From Marsupella aquatica (lineage: Eukaryota; Marchantiophyta), in assembly GCA_973895155.1 (NCBI GenBank), contig OZ316893.1:4402001-4466000 (forward strand): a DNA stretch of 64,000 nucleotides, in the 5' to 3' direction. Of this stretch, positions 10,937 through 22,999 are shown piece after piece. The position numbers and the translations under genes were made by a program. Below the pieces are notes generated by a model, which saw nothing but the letters and a program-made list of their open reading frames with translations, was not told where the DNA came from and made no database searches. How positions within the stretch are numbered: the stretch's first letter is position 1; every line of letters begins with the position of its first letter.

Positions 10937-11830
10937 CTAATGGTCTACATCAAGTGTCAAAACTAAATCGGCAAGTGGGACTAGAATGTCCTCTAGGGGG
11001 GCTAGCCATTGCGGGGTCACACTAGCACCCACTATCAGAGATCGACAATAGATGACCCAAACTTGAGCACGTTGTAAGATGATTGAAATGCATTGGTGAA
11101 AGTACGTGGTCAAAACAGATAGCGGGGGTCCAATGGGACCCATCCGGCCATGAACATCCCGAGCCGCTCGTCAAAGAAGCCCATCAAACTGATGATGGAG
11201 ACGCCTAAATATCTCAAGAGCCAGGGGGAACAAGCTATCAGATGAAGCTCGTGCAACATATTTGGCCTCCTTCATTTTTGCTGCTCATGATATTGCTACC
11301 CCTGCCGTTGTTGCCGCTGTCCCAATGATATCTTGGCGCAATGGGTTTGCCACCACTACATTTGCCAAAGTACGATGACCCTCATGGACCATGGTTAGAT
11401 CCGCCCGTAACCGCTGTGATGGAGGACCAGGTAACTCGAGCACCACCTCCCGCCATGCGCAAACCAAAGAGCTAGAGAGAACATGAGCAATCGCATCTCT
11501 CACAACGTCGTGAACAAAAATGGTTTTGCCTCCCAAACTACACCAAAGAAGATGGACACCGGTGGCATCACAAGGCTTCCCACAAGTGCAAGAAGGAGGT
11601 AAACCAACAAGAAGTGGGTGGGGCAAGCCCAATCATACAAAGATGCATGACTGTCACGAACTCCACTAAAGACATCCGCAAGTGAAGAATGACTGGATTG
11701 GCCTGAAGCCATCCTCCGGCGCCCTTCTCTCCAGAAGAAAGAATCCGAGGTCGGTCCATGTCAGGTGCCTCGGTGAGGATGCTGGAGAGGGTGAAAGTAT
11801 GGCTGCATACGCCCAACAAGGTCTGCCTGA
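10937..11830 (-). pseudogene. relic of retroelement protein C-terminal region (zinc-binding CxCGxPCD type)
   Basis: Minus-strand relic read in order as a CTCGKPCDATGVHLLWCSLGG zinc-binding motif, then HDVVRDAI, then RLRADLTMV and LANVVVANPLRQDI, followed by a helical tail ending near PPLSVLTTYFHQCIS. This order is what I associate with the region after reverse transcriptase in plant LINE-like elements. The reading frame is broken by TGA codons (for instance before AAKMKEAKYVARAS and before RAARDVHGRM) that fit CGA-to-TGA decay. No reverse transcriptase core remains. A second relic of the same family lies at 49.75-50.39 kb on the other strand. The family name is a recollection of the motif pattern, not a search result. 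Confidence 0.55.
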
Positions 11831-12880
11831 AGACGGACGGGGTCGAAGGATAAAAACTCCTGAAATGAAGGTAACACAGCTTGGACAGGATCTGGTACCT
11901 GACTGTGAACCTTAGGGCTGCCTTGAATGTGATGGTGCTGGTCGTGAACCTTAGAGCTGTCTTGCATGTGATGGTCCTTGGACTTCATGCCCTCTATATT
12001 CCCTAACATGGAGGGAAAAAGTAGATAATTATGATTTGTCCACAAGATCTTTATAAATGATGTATGTGATTTGCTCTTGTAAAGTAAAGTTCTTTGTTTG
12101 TTATGAAATTTGAAGGTCTTGAAGGGGAGGGCTGGAAATGTTGCCACCCTTGCCCTTAGTTTTCCTCATTAGCTGCCATAAGGCCTCCTTTGGGAGATGG
12201 GCAGGCATGAAACACTCTCTCAATGATAAAGTGACATGAGTGAATGAAGGGCCAATTTTTCAAGGACCCTGGATAGCTCTCTCAGGTCTTGGTGGGTCCC
12301 AGCAGCTTTGATATTGAGTATGATAGTCCTTTGTTAGTAAAAAACTAGGACCATTCCACCATTTACTATTTGTGAATTGTTCATAATATATTCTTGCACA
12401 TCAACAAGGATCAGAACATCTCAGTAAGTATCAGTACAAATTTGGTTAATTTTAAGCTTATATTATCTACCCCTTTGGTAAACAATCTGCGACACTGAAC
12501 AAAGCATCCCTTAGTCAGAGATATCACTGCAATCTATGTTGATAAATTTCTACATATGGACATATTTACAGACTCATCCTTATTTACTTTCCAAATGTTT
12601 TGGAAATTATTAAAAGGAATTAACATCAAATCAAGGTTGCAATCAAATCAAATACATTATAACAGAAATAGCTCTCACAGTCCGAACGCTAGTTTCCCTG
12701 TTGCTTGCAACAGTTTCTTGTTGTAAATCCAACTCTAATCATTGCAAATGGTATGTTTTCAAATTGCGTTCGTCAGTGTTTGCAATTATATACAACTTGC
12801 AAAGGTCTAATCATTAAAAATGATATCCGTCTTGGCCATGTAGCAAACATTTTAGTAAACTTCAGCTGAGAAGCCAATCT
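11831..12880. other. no gene recognised
   Basis: AT-rich spacer. A short direct repetition around GACATTAGCAATTGAC begins at about 12,900. I see no coding or RNA feature. Confidence 0.4.
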
Positions 12881-14018
12881 AACACTACAATTCAGACATC
12901 AGCAATTGACATTAGCAATTGACCAGATTAGGGGTCTGCGCCAGCTTTAGCACTCCAATTCAGACATCAGAAATTGACATTAGCAATTGACATCAGCAAT
13001 TGACCTTAGCAGTCTACGCTAGACGCGAAGGAGTGGTCTGCTGTCTCACCCATATTCTTGGTCCTTCTATAATTTCCTTACTGAGCTAACTTCGGGCCTA
13101 AGGAAACACTCGAGGGAATACACAAAACAAATGTGGGCCCCAAGGAAACAACGTTGGAAACACCCAAAACAAGATAATCCCCAAACCATACTCGTGTGAC
13201 CCCGACTTTTAAGAACATCCTTAAATCATTAAATTCTGAGACGTGATATTATGTCAGGCGTAGCAATACATTTGTTGTGGGAGATAATCATTGTTCGCAG
13301 TGTTCGTTCTTGCTGCTGGTGCACTTGCCTTGGTAAGCGCTTGCACATACGCACTCTGTACCCAATTGCATGTTTGTTCAGGCATTCAGCATATTCGTTC
13401 AGTTATTCAGTGACGTGCCGTCCAGATTCGCCATTTTCATCATGTTCCCATGAACGTCGTGTCAAATGTTGAGGCTTTTTGGGTATCTCTTCAATTGACA
13501 CTCCGAGTGTCCAAAGAGAAGGGCACATTTTTTTGTTCGACATTCAGCTGCACAGGAAGCCACTTATAAATCGAGAATTGCATAATGGGAATTTTCTTCT
13601 ATATCTGTATCACCTCATTTCCAATTTTTTGTGGGTTTAGGCATAAGGGAAATAGTTGACGTGATCTTTGAGTTTATTGAATGGCTAATTGAGTTCGCTG
13701 ATCTTAAAATAGGAGAATGAATGTTCACTCATCGTTTGAGATGCGAATGAAATGACTATACATGGAGACCACAGGGGGATATTCGTCCTCTGCCATTGCT
13801 TTTGTCATACGTCTGTGGCTTTGGTTTCGTGAGTGACATTCAATTGAGGATTATTTGGTATAAAACTCCGCAAAATCTTGTAACAAATCTGCTACTGAAC
13901 AAACACGTCGGGTGTTGATGCGGCATCCGAGCAGCTGAGGGCACGGTTTGTAATCGCTTGCGCTCCGAGGCAAATTAGATCAGCAACGCCAACAGCATTG
14001 AGGGTGCCTCGGTCACAG

Positions 14019-15150
14019 ATGGCAACTGATTCGAGTGAGTTGGGGAAGGGCACGGCTCCAGTGGGCTCTCAAAATGATGACCTCATCCACCAGAATGAAA
14101 TAGCAAGAATGCGTGAAGTCCTCGCTGATTCGACGGTGAGTATCTCCTGCAACTGGAGCATCGACAGGGATTCTCTCAAAGTCTGTCACGTAATTTGTCA
14201 CTGCATTTGGGGAATATTCAGAATCCATCCAGATATCTGTATATTTTTGTACTTACCTTACTCGAAGAGCTTGTACAAAGACTTTTTCTAGCATCACTTT
14301 CATGGAATCCTGTCAAGTTCTGCTTTGAACCCGTTTTTTCCGACCCACTGGATTTTTGCTGGTGGAGGCTGCTTAATTTCAAGTTTTGCAGTGACGGCCT
14401 TTTCAACTAAACTCTTCGGGAAATTTTACCATTGAAGGCACAACACGGATGGGACCAACTGTGGAAGGAGGGTACAATACCATGGGACCTGGGAACAGTC
14501 ACTCCTATTATCCAAGATCTTGTTCACAAAGGGGACTCCGAAGGGGACTTGCCTGATGGCAGAGCTCTCGTTCCTGGCTGTGGTATGGTGAGTATTAAAC
14601 TTGCATTCCTCTGTTCAATTACATTTCTGTGTTCTGTCCAGGTATCATTCAGGTCTTAAAACTTATTCTTGACGCGAAGTAGTAACTGAAGAATCAGTCT
14701 ATGTTCATGAAGGGGTATGATGTGCTTGCTCTTGCAAGTGAAAACCGTCATGTTGTTGGACTCGATATATCAGAGACAGTGAATAAGGTGGCTCTGAAGG
14801 TAAGTAAAGGTGCATTGTTTGTACAAGTGTGACTACTTAGTTCCCAAGATATTTGAAGAACAATCTAATACCTTTGAAGGTTATGCCCGAGAAAACATAC
14901 AAAGTGGGGGGTCCGGTTATTACAGCTATTGAAGTGTTCCTCTTGTGCTTACGTGTAGAACGCTGCTGAAAGTCCAAAAAGCAAATGGGTAGAGTTTTTG
15001 GTTGCCGACTCGCTTTGGATCTCGATGTCTTGTATTGAAACTAGTAAGTGAAAAATGCTGTAGGCTGGTTCTAAGACTGTTTTGATGTTGACCCGTTCAA
15101 CAGCTTGCTGAGTTTGAAGGTGGACCGCCATTTGCAGTTTCCATAGACTC
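14019..15150 (+). pseudogene. decayed HOL-type thiol/halide methyltransferase, copy A
   Basis: Orthologous exons to the intact gene at 52,965-55,445: exon 1 (14019-14135), exon 2 (14438-14587, with a four-residue insertion SEGD), exon 3 (14713-14799), the start of exon 4 (14959 to about 15010) and exon 6 of this copy's order (15104-15150). A deletion equivalent to about 485 bp fuses the middle of exon 4 to intron sequence at a shared ACT trinucleotide. A second deletion after about 15,305 removes the two last exons. The SAM-binding motif PGCG remains, but the catalytic middle and the C-terminus are gone, so no active enzyme can be made. Confidence 0.85.
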
Positions 15151-15779
15151 GTAAGCGATTTGCCCCCATTTTCCTTTATGTGATTCTTGCTTGCAATTGC
15201 CGAGCATTTTGCTATGAGATGGGATTTCCGCAGAGAAAGTATAAATAGCTTAGGTTAGAGAGGTGATGACTTGGTGAAGTTTCACTTGGCTTTCTGGTTC
15301 ATGTGGACAATAGATAGTTGCATGCTGTTTCTGAATACTTAGCTCCATAAGACTGCTGGCCCCGGCTAGCGTCCAATTTGAGGAGCATAGAAACCAGAGG
15401 CTAGCGTAGGTCGGCTGAAGATTCAATGGACCATCCCGCTGTTGACATGAATGTGGTTCTATTGAAGTAGTACTTCGCATGGCTGATTGTTTAGGTGATG
15501 ATGGCTAATTCTTGGCTATTGTCTGATGACAGTCTCTTGGTATATAAAATCTCTGGTGTTGTGTAGTAGCCGAAGTAATTCAGCTGTCATATCCTACTTT
15601 GTCCACAATTACATGTTCAAACACTGATATTGAATAATTAAACGGCTATGGAATTCGAATCTATCATAGAGGTACTTCGTCATCCATTTACTTATCTTCG
15701 AGATCGAAGTACTATTTTATACTGAAAATTCTTACCTAGCAAGGTTTTGTCTTATAATTCTTATCAATCCTGTCCGGAC

Positions 15780-16290
15780 TACTTACTATAAGAAATCCTT
15801 CTTCAACCTGACCAGCTTTGGAAGGAAACGGCAAAGCCTCTTTCTCAATTCGCACGTTAACGCAATTCATTCCGTTCCCCGCTCTCTCAAAATGGCAGCG
15901 AGAGTCTTGGCAAGCGTGAAAACATCTCCAGGCCAGCTTAACGGAGACGTAATTCCCATCGCGGTATACGAAGGCCCGGGTGTCATCAGCGAGAGAGTCC
16001 CAAGCCATCCGGCCGGTTTTCTTCTGAAAGGGCGGATCCCCCTTCTCAACATCCACGAAATCTCCTGGTTTCTAGCTCGAGCGCCCTTGTCACTTCCTGC
16101 TGCACTGACATGTATTGCCCTGACTCTTCCAGATATGTTCTGTAGTAATTCGGATCCCAGAACCGTGTCCACTTCACAATCGACCAGCCCATCCTCCAGG
16201 CTCCACGTCAAGGCAGCGGTTTTACTCCCGAAGGCTCGGTTTGAGACGTCAGACAACGGTGGGTTTCTTAAGTTTCAGTCGAGCAAGAGA
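15780..16290 (-). pseudogene. C-terminal fragment of DJ-1/PfpI family protein, copy A
   Basis: Antisense to the HOL pseudogene. Residues resembling DVEKGDPPF, then DSLADDTRAFVYRDGNYVSV in one frame and WPGDVFTLAKTLAAILRER in another show the C-terminal part of a DJ-1/PfpI (class I amidotransferase-like) protein. One extra base near the VSV/WPGD junction shifts the frame. The N-terminal half, which holds the FSPGGH region in copy B, is absent here. Copy B has a different frameshift nearby, so the two copies decayed independently. Confidence 0.7.
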
Positions 16291-16761
16291 AGTATATAAA
16301 CAACGTTAATTCAGTGAAATATTCTTGAGATTAAAATATCAAGACAAATATACATGGGGGTTGAGGGTGTCTTGTGCCGAGCCACTCCCCTTGAGCGCGT
16401 TTGTTGGTTGTATGGCACGGGTGGCATCTGCTCTTGTTTCTTGCTTCATTGTGAACCTTTGGTTTATTCTCTCTAACTAAGTCATGGGAGTGGAGAACGA
16501 GCTCTCCCGTTTCAAGAGTGGAGCATGAGCATCTCCCATTTTAGGAGTTGAGAACAAGCTCTCCCGTTTCAGGCCCAACTTTGCCATGCAGGGTCCCTAT
16601 TGCCCGAGGAGATGCTTTTGAGTGAGTTGTTTAAACAGCCCTGACCAAGTTCAGTAGGTGATTTCCAACTGCATGCATACACCAATACACCCTTTCTAGC
16701 ATGCTTTCCAATTCACCTTCTGACTTGGTCCAAGCCCGTCTTTGATCTGGTTTCATTGGGC

Positions 16762-17073
16762 CTAGGGGGTCTCACTATATGGATGCTCCCCCATCACCTG
16801 CAACATTTTTAGGTCTCAGACCCCCTAAAATGTAAGGAAATTTTTTATTTTTTAACCCCTATAAAGGTGGAATATTCTTAGAATATTCCAAAATTTTGGT
16901 TATAAGTACCCTAATGTTCTTATAAATCTCAAAATTTGATTTAAAAGACCCTATTGTTCTTCTCAGAAAGTTCTTGAATATTCTCTTTGAACCAATAAAA
17001 TAGCCTTATATTTAGTCGCACCTGATGTGCCATTAATTTTTGTACACAGCTTTTTACTAAGTTGACCCCCAAA
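16762..17073. mobile_element. MITE-like element, family CTCGGGGGTTTCACT
   Basis: Starts CTAGGGGGTCTCACTATATGG and shares its body, in inverted orientation, with the complete element at 36,398-36,654 (CCCATCACCTGCAAC, TAACCCCTATAAAG, GGAATATTC, CCAATAAAAT, GTGCCAT). The inner end reads as the complement of TTTGGGGGTCAACTTAG, so it is also TIR-like. The MULE begins directly after it. Confidence 0.65.
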
Positions 17074-17077
17074 CTAG

Positions 17078-17400
17078 ACGTTATTACAAATGTAATCCCC
17101 TAACTAATTTAATTACAATACTACCCCCCAAACCATCAACGGTTGCCATAACCTGTATTCACGCCTCCAGAAGCACGTCATTGGCTGGCTCAAACCCGGG
17201 TTGGCCACCTTAACCTATGGTCGCTTCCCTATGCCCGGCCCTGCCCCACCCTTGTAAGGCCTGCATACATGCCCGACAACTTCCCTCCCCCCAAAAAAGG
17301 GACGAGAAAAGGGATTTCCGCTTCCCGCAGCGCCTGTGCACCTTCAGGAAAACGTCGAGCACCTCAACAAGCACCTGTGCACCTTTGTAGATGGAAAACT
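17078..17400 (+). repeat. MULE left terminal inverted repeat
   Basis: Matches the complement of about 23,020-23,342 with scattered substitutions and a few indels. Anchors shared with the right end are CTAACTAATTTAATTACAAT, CCCGACAACTTCCCTCCCC and CACCTCAACAAGCACCTG. Confidence 0.85.
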
Positions 17401-17649
17401 CAAATTGAAGCTGCGCACCTTTCCTTGAGAGAAAAATCACATTGCAGCTACGGATTTAGGGCTAAGCAATTTCTGGCCAGCTCTTAGCTCTACAATCAGT
17501 TGTAGCAGTTCTTGTGTCGGCTACAATTGCAGCCGTTGAGCTTGTCATTTGCCATCTATTTCCGAGCTCTGATCAATTGAGCTCTACCGGTGACTGTGCC
17601 CTCTACTGGTGACTGTCGACCAAGGGCCACCCAGGGGACAAACAATGTC

Positions 17650-18065
17650 AAAAATTTCAAGCTTCATTCCTTAGGCACTTGCAGTATGTAATGTCGGGTG
17701 TCATTGGATCTATTTTTCAATTTCAGTCCAATGCCATGGAGATGGGTCCGGGGATGGGTCGGGACAAGATGCAGATTTGGCTTGAGACTACACGGGAGCA
17801 AACAAGCCCAGCCCCGAGCCCAGCTGCTACTGTTTGTCCTATGCAGATGCAAACGACTAGGGCTATGCAGAATGAAGGAATATTAGTTTTTGATCATTTT
17901 GAGGAACAGGGTACTTGTCAAGCATCATTCTGTGAACATGACATTTGAACCAGAGCATGGCACAAAACCAACACCAGCACCTACAACTATGGCAATTGAG
18001 CAAGAACCACCTTCTGACCACCTAATGGGCGTCCATCCTGGGCAGAAACGTAGATATTATGCGGT
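17650..18065 (+). other. possible captured coding fragment inside the MULE
   Basis: Plus-strand stretch that reads as two adjoining frames, Met/Pro/Thr-rich (around MEMGPGMGRDKMQIW, then EPEHGTKPTPAPT), ending before a plausible splice donor (GCG|GTAAGT) at about 18,062. It runs against the transposase. It could be a captured host gene fragment or simply chance open reading. I do not recognise the protein. Confidence 0.25.
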
Positions 18066-20261
18066 AAGTTGTGCATGGCTTTACCCCTGGTATCTATGAG
18101 ACATGGGAGGCATGCAATCAACAGGTGCATGGGTTTAGGGTTAAGGGTGTAAATTTAAAAGTTTTAAGATCGAGCAGGAGGCATGTGCATACTTACAGGA
18201 TGGACTCATGCGCATTAGGCGAGGACGTGCAACTGGCTATCTATAGAGAACAAACTTGCTATTGTTCTGTCTAGTATAGTACTTAGTTTGCTTCATTTCT
18301 CAGCTCCTGGTAGTACTCTGTCTTTTGAGTCCACAACGAAGCATTTGCTTCCAGTTTTGATGTATGGCCCTCAATGGCAAATTTTGAAAGCAATACAATG
18401 TTTTCTCTTTCATTCCAACTCACATTTTCATTCAATCCAACTCAAGCTGTAAATCAAAAGCATAACCTGGATACTTGCATTCATTGAGGTGTCTCAAAAA
18501 CAATGAATTCTGTGAACTTACTATTCTGGCCAGTTCATGAACATTGAACACAGCACAGGGCTGTTGATAAAGTGGCAAGAAATAGAAATAGTTTCATAAA
18601 TTTGTCTCCAAACCTGCACTCCACTAAAGCTACACTGGACTAAACCTACATATTGCATCTCGATTGGGTTTCCATTGTAGCTAGTAATTGTGAGAAGCTT
18701 CCAATGTTCATGCTCTCCTGTGAACCCCAACCGTTGATAGTGTGAGTGGCTTCCTCTTCCACATTCACATCACAGTCCTCTCCATCTCCAAGTGAACCAA
18801 TTGCCACATCACTGCTTCCTCCTTCTACAACTTGCTTAGCTGCTTGGTGTTCCGTGCAATTCCAACGATCATGGCCTCATGCTCCACAGACCCCACACTT
18901 TCTTGGTAATCTGCACACCTCCTCCTCATCAAATCGCATCCTTAATCGCTCTATTGGGCAACCTTTGCGTCTCTTCTTCAATGGAGGACCACACCAAGGG
19001 TCTGGAACAAGCCCCTCTCACATCAAAGCTGGCATATGACACTCATAGGTCTTCTTAAATGTCTCAGTGCTGTAGTAGGAAGAAACATAATCATAGTGAC
19101 ATTTTTTCAGCCGACTAATTGCTTGCCATGCATGTAAACAAGGCAGCAAAGTGTCCTAGAATTCACCACAACTGCATGACCACTCTGGCTCAAGCTGCAC
19201 TAGCAATTGTCAGTTACTATCATTGGTGATTCTGACCCCAGTTGCATGGGATGGATGGGCAGTAAAATGAGCAGCCTTTTCTTCCACCTCATTCAAAGTG
19301 GCCATGATGTTACCTGGGAACGGGCTTGTTATGGTTTCAGCCAATTCCCGCTTCTCAGAATACTTCACCATCATATAATCCCAAATTTGCTGGGACATGT
19401 TTCAATGTTACTTCCTGGCGTTGAGGTTTCAATGCCCTATTACTACTCTCTGCTTGTTGTGAGGTTTCATGTCCCCACCTATGGCAACAGGTGAAATCCA
19501 TTAGTACACCCATTTAAATTAGTTAGAAGAACAAAATACTTCATGGAAAGGCAAGAACATTGTAAAGTATAATTGAAGGAGAGAGTTCCACTGCATCACA
19601 AAACTTCTAGATGAAAAGTAGGCCCTGGAGTAGTACTTGGGGTCTGTTGTCCTGCAAATGTATCCTGCAGCCGGCTTATTCTTCTCCTCAATTGCCTCTG
19701 GTCGCAGCTCATACTTGGTTGGGGTAACAGCATAAGGCAATGCATCAAAAAGCTTTCTCATCTCCTTACCATAGTGCTTCTGCACATTCTCCCCAACATG
19801 CCATGTGCAATATGTCGGATGCCCATGGGCGAAAACTTCAGGCACTCCATCAGTTACCCCTTTCTCTCGATCAGAAATAAATACAACACCAGGGCGTCAC
19901 AAATCTGGAATTGCATGATCTCTCAATAAATCACTAGTACATATAAGCTGATTTCCGATGCTCAATTTTTGCGAACAATCGGCGTCCGATTCTTTTAGCA
20001 TCGGAAATTCCGATTATCAAAAAATGGCAATATGCCATACTCTCGGCTTCGGATATCTTCATTTCCGATATAATTGACAACGGAACCTTTCCGATGCGTT
20101 AAAAAACGGATCATATCCGTTAGAAAACACATCGGATCCCTCAACAGAAACTTTGATTGATATGTCCGATGTTTTTTGTAACGAAAATGATGTGCGTTAC
20201 AATATTGATCGGAAACTTTCCATAGTTAATAATAACGGATATTATATCCGATTGTGCTAAC

Positions 20262-20450
20262 ATGGCAAAGTCCGATGTTAGGAGAATGGGAAAGTCCGAT
20301 GCTGGGAGTATGGGAAAGTCCGATGCTAGAAGAATGGGAAAGTCCGATGCTGGAAGAATGGGAAAGTCCGATGCTGGGAGTATGGGAAAGTCCGATGCTA
20401 GAAGAATGGGAAAGTCCGATGCTGGGAGTATGAGAAAGTCTGGTTATGAC
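20262..20450. repeat. CACTA left subterminal array, 24-bp unit, about 8 copies
   Basis: Repeats of ATGGGAAAGTCCGATGCT plus a variable AGAAGA/GGGAGT tail. The open frame that runs through it (a repeated M-G-K-S-D-A pattern) is a by-product of a 24-bp unit having no stop codon. Such arrays are the transposase-binding sites in En/Spm elements. Confidence 0.9.
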
Positions 20451-21282
20451 AAAAAGAAAATTTTTGATTGTGTTAGAATGAAAAGTTTTGATGTGTTAGA
20501 TGGGGTATGTGGTTGCACCGACATACTCTTCCCAAAAGATGCAATCATTCTTGCATGCATGAATAACTTCATACTTGAGGCAAATGGACTTGAGTGTTGT
20601 TTTTGCCTCATTCCAAGACCCAACATATTGTTCCCTTACGGAAATATGTGCTCAACATGCCAAGTCCAAAATACATCATCTAGAAGGAGGTTGCTTGTCC
20701 CATGTAGTCTTTGTTGCAAGTCCAACAACAACATAGTTGATAAAAGATGAGACAATCAGGAGCCATTGACGCTGAGGCTTTGGAAGGACCAAAATATCAT
20801 CCATAACTAATAAGCCATAATTATCCCATATCAAATCTAATGAAGGAGGGCTTTACTATCGATGAATGATCCCTGCCAGATTTCTATTGGTTTCTCCTAG
20901 GGGAATGTAATAGGGTAACTAGAATAGGTCACTTGATGCAAAGATCTAATCTCATGATAGAGAAAAATGGATCAAGAATGGATCCAAATTATGGGTCTTA
21001 GTAAACTCACAAGTGTATAAAATCCCCAAACACTCTAAGTCAAACAACAAAAGTGCTAAGCTTGCATGTACAATGTAAGGAATAAGACAAAGTTAAGCTC
21101 ATGTTGGAGGAATAGCAATTGGGATGGGTGACCAATTAGTTGAGAAAATTTGAAGAGTTCACATGTCAAGGGAGATGGGCACCTAGCTCATAGTTCCAAA
21201 TGAAAGTAGAAACCCAATTAAAGGAAGAGATGGGTGACCTGAGCATGTCGCGTCCGCTGAAATGCATATCCCATTTTGATTG

Positions 21283-21510
21283 CTTCGGACTTTCCCATTC
21301 TCCTAGCATCGGACTTTCCCATTCTCTCACCATCGGACTTTCCCATTCTCCTAGCATTGGACTTTCCCATTCTCTCACCATCGGACTTTCCCATTCTCCT
21401 AGCATCGGACTTTCCCATTCTCTCACCATCGGACTTTCCCAATGTCCTAGCATCGGACTTTCCCATTCTCCCACCATCGGACTTTCCCATTCTCCCACCA
21501 TTGGACTTTC
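21283..21510. repeat. CACTA right subterminal array, 24-bp unit, about 9-10 copies
   Basis: Repeats of CATCGGACTTTCCCATTCTC, the complement of the left array, alternating between CTAGCATCGG and TCACCATCGG units. A 13-bp perfect hairpin (ATATCCGATACTA and its complement) follows at about 21,531-21,587. Confidence 0.9.
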
Positions 21511-22999
21511 CGATAGAAGTCCGATTGTCGATATCCGATACTATTAAAATGGCATGTTGCGATGCTAGTAGTATCGGATATATGGTTTTTCAAATTTTAT
21601 TGTACAAAGGCGTCCGATGTGGAGAGAATCGGAAAAAGGAGGTAAAATGTACTAGTGAATTCAGGAAGACCAGCCAGTTTGCCTCATTCTCAGACGGCAC
21701 CCAAGCATATGCTAGTAAGATGACAATGTTATTAGCATCCAAGCAAGTGGCCAACAGCAAAATGCCAGGGTACATGCAACGAGTATGAGTTCCATCTAAT
21801 GCAACCATGGGCTACAGTGACGGAATGCTTCCCTGGATGTTGAAGGGCAGACAAATAACAGATCTAGCTGACCATCAGGTGCCCTATGCTTTGCAACTCC
21901 AATGGGATCCCGCTCAAGGATGTGATGACAATGGGTTGTTATGAGATGGAAGGATTTTGTTTCATCTCCATCAAGTTGCTCCAAGCACCGACGCTTTGCA
22001 GCATATGCCGTATGGTATTTGATGTCAAGATGGACCCAAGCTTGAGCCAAATCTCTCAGGAAAGATGGTCATGTTTGCCTATTCTTGGCAATGATATCCA
22101 TGATGTTGTCTGCAAGCCTATCAGAGTTGTTGTGCATTTGCCGTTTGTAATGATCAGCACGTTCACAAGTGTGCTGCAGGTAGGTTTTTGTAATGGTAAT
22201 TATCTCTGTTCTGGACTTTTTTTGTAGCTCTCAGCCTCCAAGGGCATGTACTCACTTTGCATCTCAATTTCCACTTATAATCATCCTTCTTATCAATGAC
22301 CAGAAGTCTCTTTGTGCGCACACCCTCATCCACAACTAATTTTTTCAGGTCTGGCTAGCTCTCAAACGTTGTCCCTATGTTCAATTTTGTTGCTTTCAGG
22401 ACTGGATGCTACAACTCTCCTAACATCGTGCACTGCCGGGTAGAGGGCAATGACATAAGAATTGCAAGCTTTTATATGGATAATTGCAGTTCAGAAAAAT
22501 ATAAGCACAGATCATGGAACAAAATGGTTCTTAGAAGCGCAGTCCTCTTACCAATGTTGAGAATTTTAGGGTTGGTTCCTTAATTCTGTGAACGTCATGC
22601 AACAAATCCCGTGCAGCCGTTCCTTCCCCTGTTAAAAGGAATGACTTACAATTCAACCTTTTCCAAATCCCTCTGCTCAAGTGCGCAATGACCAACATCA
22701 TGTGCTACAAATTGCAGCACAACTGAAAACCTTGCAACGGTGGATCTCTGTAGCTCGCATGAAGCTTCAATGTACCTTACAACTTCATCCCTCAAATTGC
22801 AAGTTTCAACCATCATAGAGGCGAGTACTAGTGCACACAATGGAACTGAAAAAGGACCTAACATCCAGCAAAAATGAGATTGCGCAGCTTTTGCAATCGT
22901 GACCCTAATCTGCTACGGAAATCTGGCAGTCAAAGCTTGATCAAGGATACTGTGAGTGCCTATGGAAGGCAAAGATTTTAGGTGACAAGATTGATTTGC

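Larger units (their letters stand above)
12890..16300. repeat. duplicated segment, copy A (decayed)
   Basis: This segment aligns collinearly, with gaps, to 51,730-56,480. Shared landmarks in order are the AACCCCGACTT block, a CTTGCCTTGGTAAGCGCTTGC splice-donor region, HOL exons, the GAGAAAGTATAAATAGCTTAGG block and the antisense DJ-1 C-terminus. Two large deletions have removed HOL exons in this copy. The two copies are about 39 kb apart in the same orientation. Confidence 0.85.
19932..21657. mobile_element. non-autonomous CACTA (En/Spm-type) transposon, 1,726 bp
   Basis: Begins CACTAGTACAT and ends with its exact complement ATGTACTAGTG (11-bp perfect TIR), flanked on both sides by AAT (19929-19931 and 21658-21660), the 3-bp target duplication expected for CACTA elements. 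Both subterminal regions are packed with ATCGGA/TCCGAT motifs, in degenerate form and as 24-bp tandem repeats in inverted orientation. The centre (20,450-21,270) encodes no recognisable transposase. Removing the element and one AAT restores the transposase frame of the host MULE. Confidence 0.93.
18640..22350 (-). pseudogene. mudrA: mudrA-like MULE transposase, broken
   Basis: Read from high to low coordinates: a KKDDYKWKLRC/CPWRLRA segment and the HTCERADHYKR motif of the MuDR N-terminal DNA-binding region (about 22,290-22,130); a helical linker (DLAQAWVHLDIKYHTAY); the transposase core with REAFRHC, VALDGTH, ISDREKG and YCTWHVGENV; a SWIM zinc finger CSCGEF...PCLHAW (about 19,190-19,115); and a C-terminal zinc knuckle CGVCGA..GHDRWNC (about 18,880). 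The core DDE transposase is cut by the CACTA element between LVFLN and LLRDH. There is a one-base frameshift before VALDGTH and in-frame stops at TGA codons (before PSFLRD, RPGVVF and GHDRWN) and TAG (inside the SWIM finger). The element cannot move itself. Confidence 0.85.

Noticed and set aside
14949-15131. Minus-strand frame repeated at 54,335-54,556
   Set aside because: It is antisense to HOL exons and introns and is duplicated only because the segment is.
20262-20750. Long plus-strand frame with an M-G-K-S-D-A repeat
   Set aside because: It is the translation of the 24-bp subterminal array of the CACTA element; the same holds for frames over 21.17-21.55 kb.
20262-21510. CRISPR-like direct repeats
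   Set aside because: The 24-bp units are contiguous without spacers and lie inside a plant CACTA transposon.
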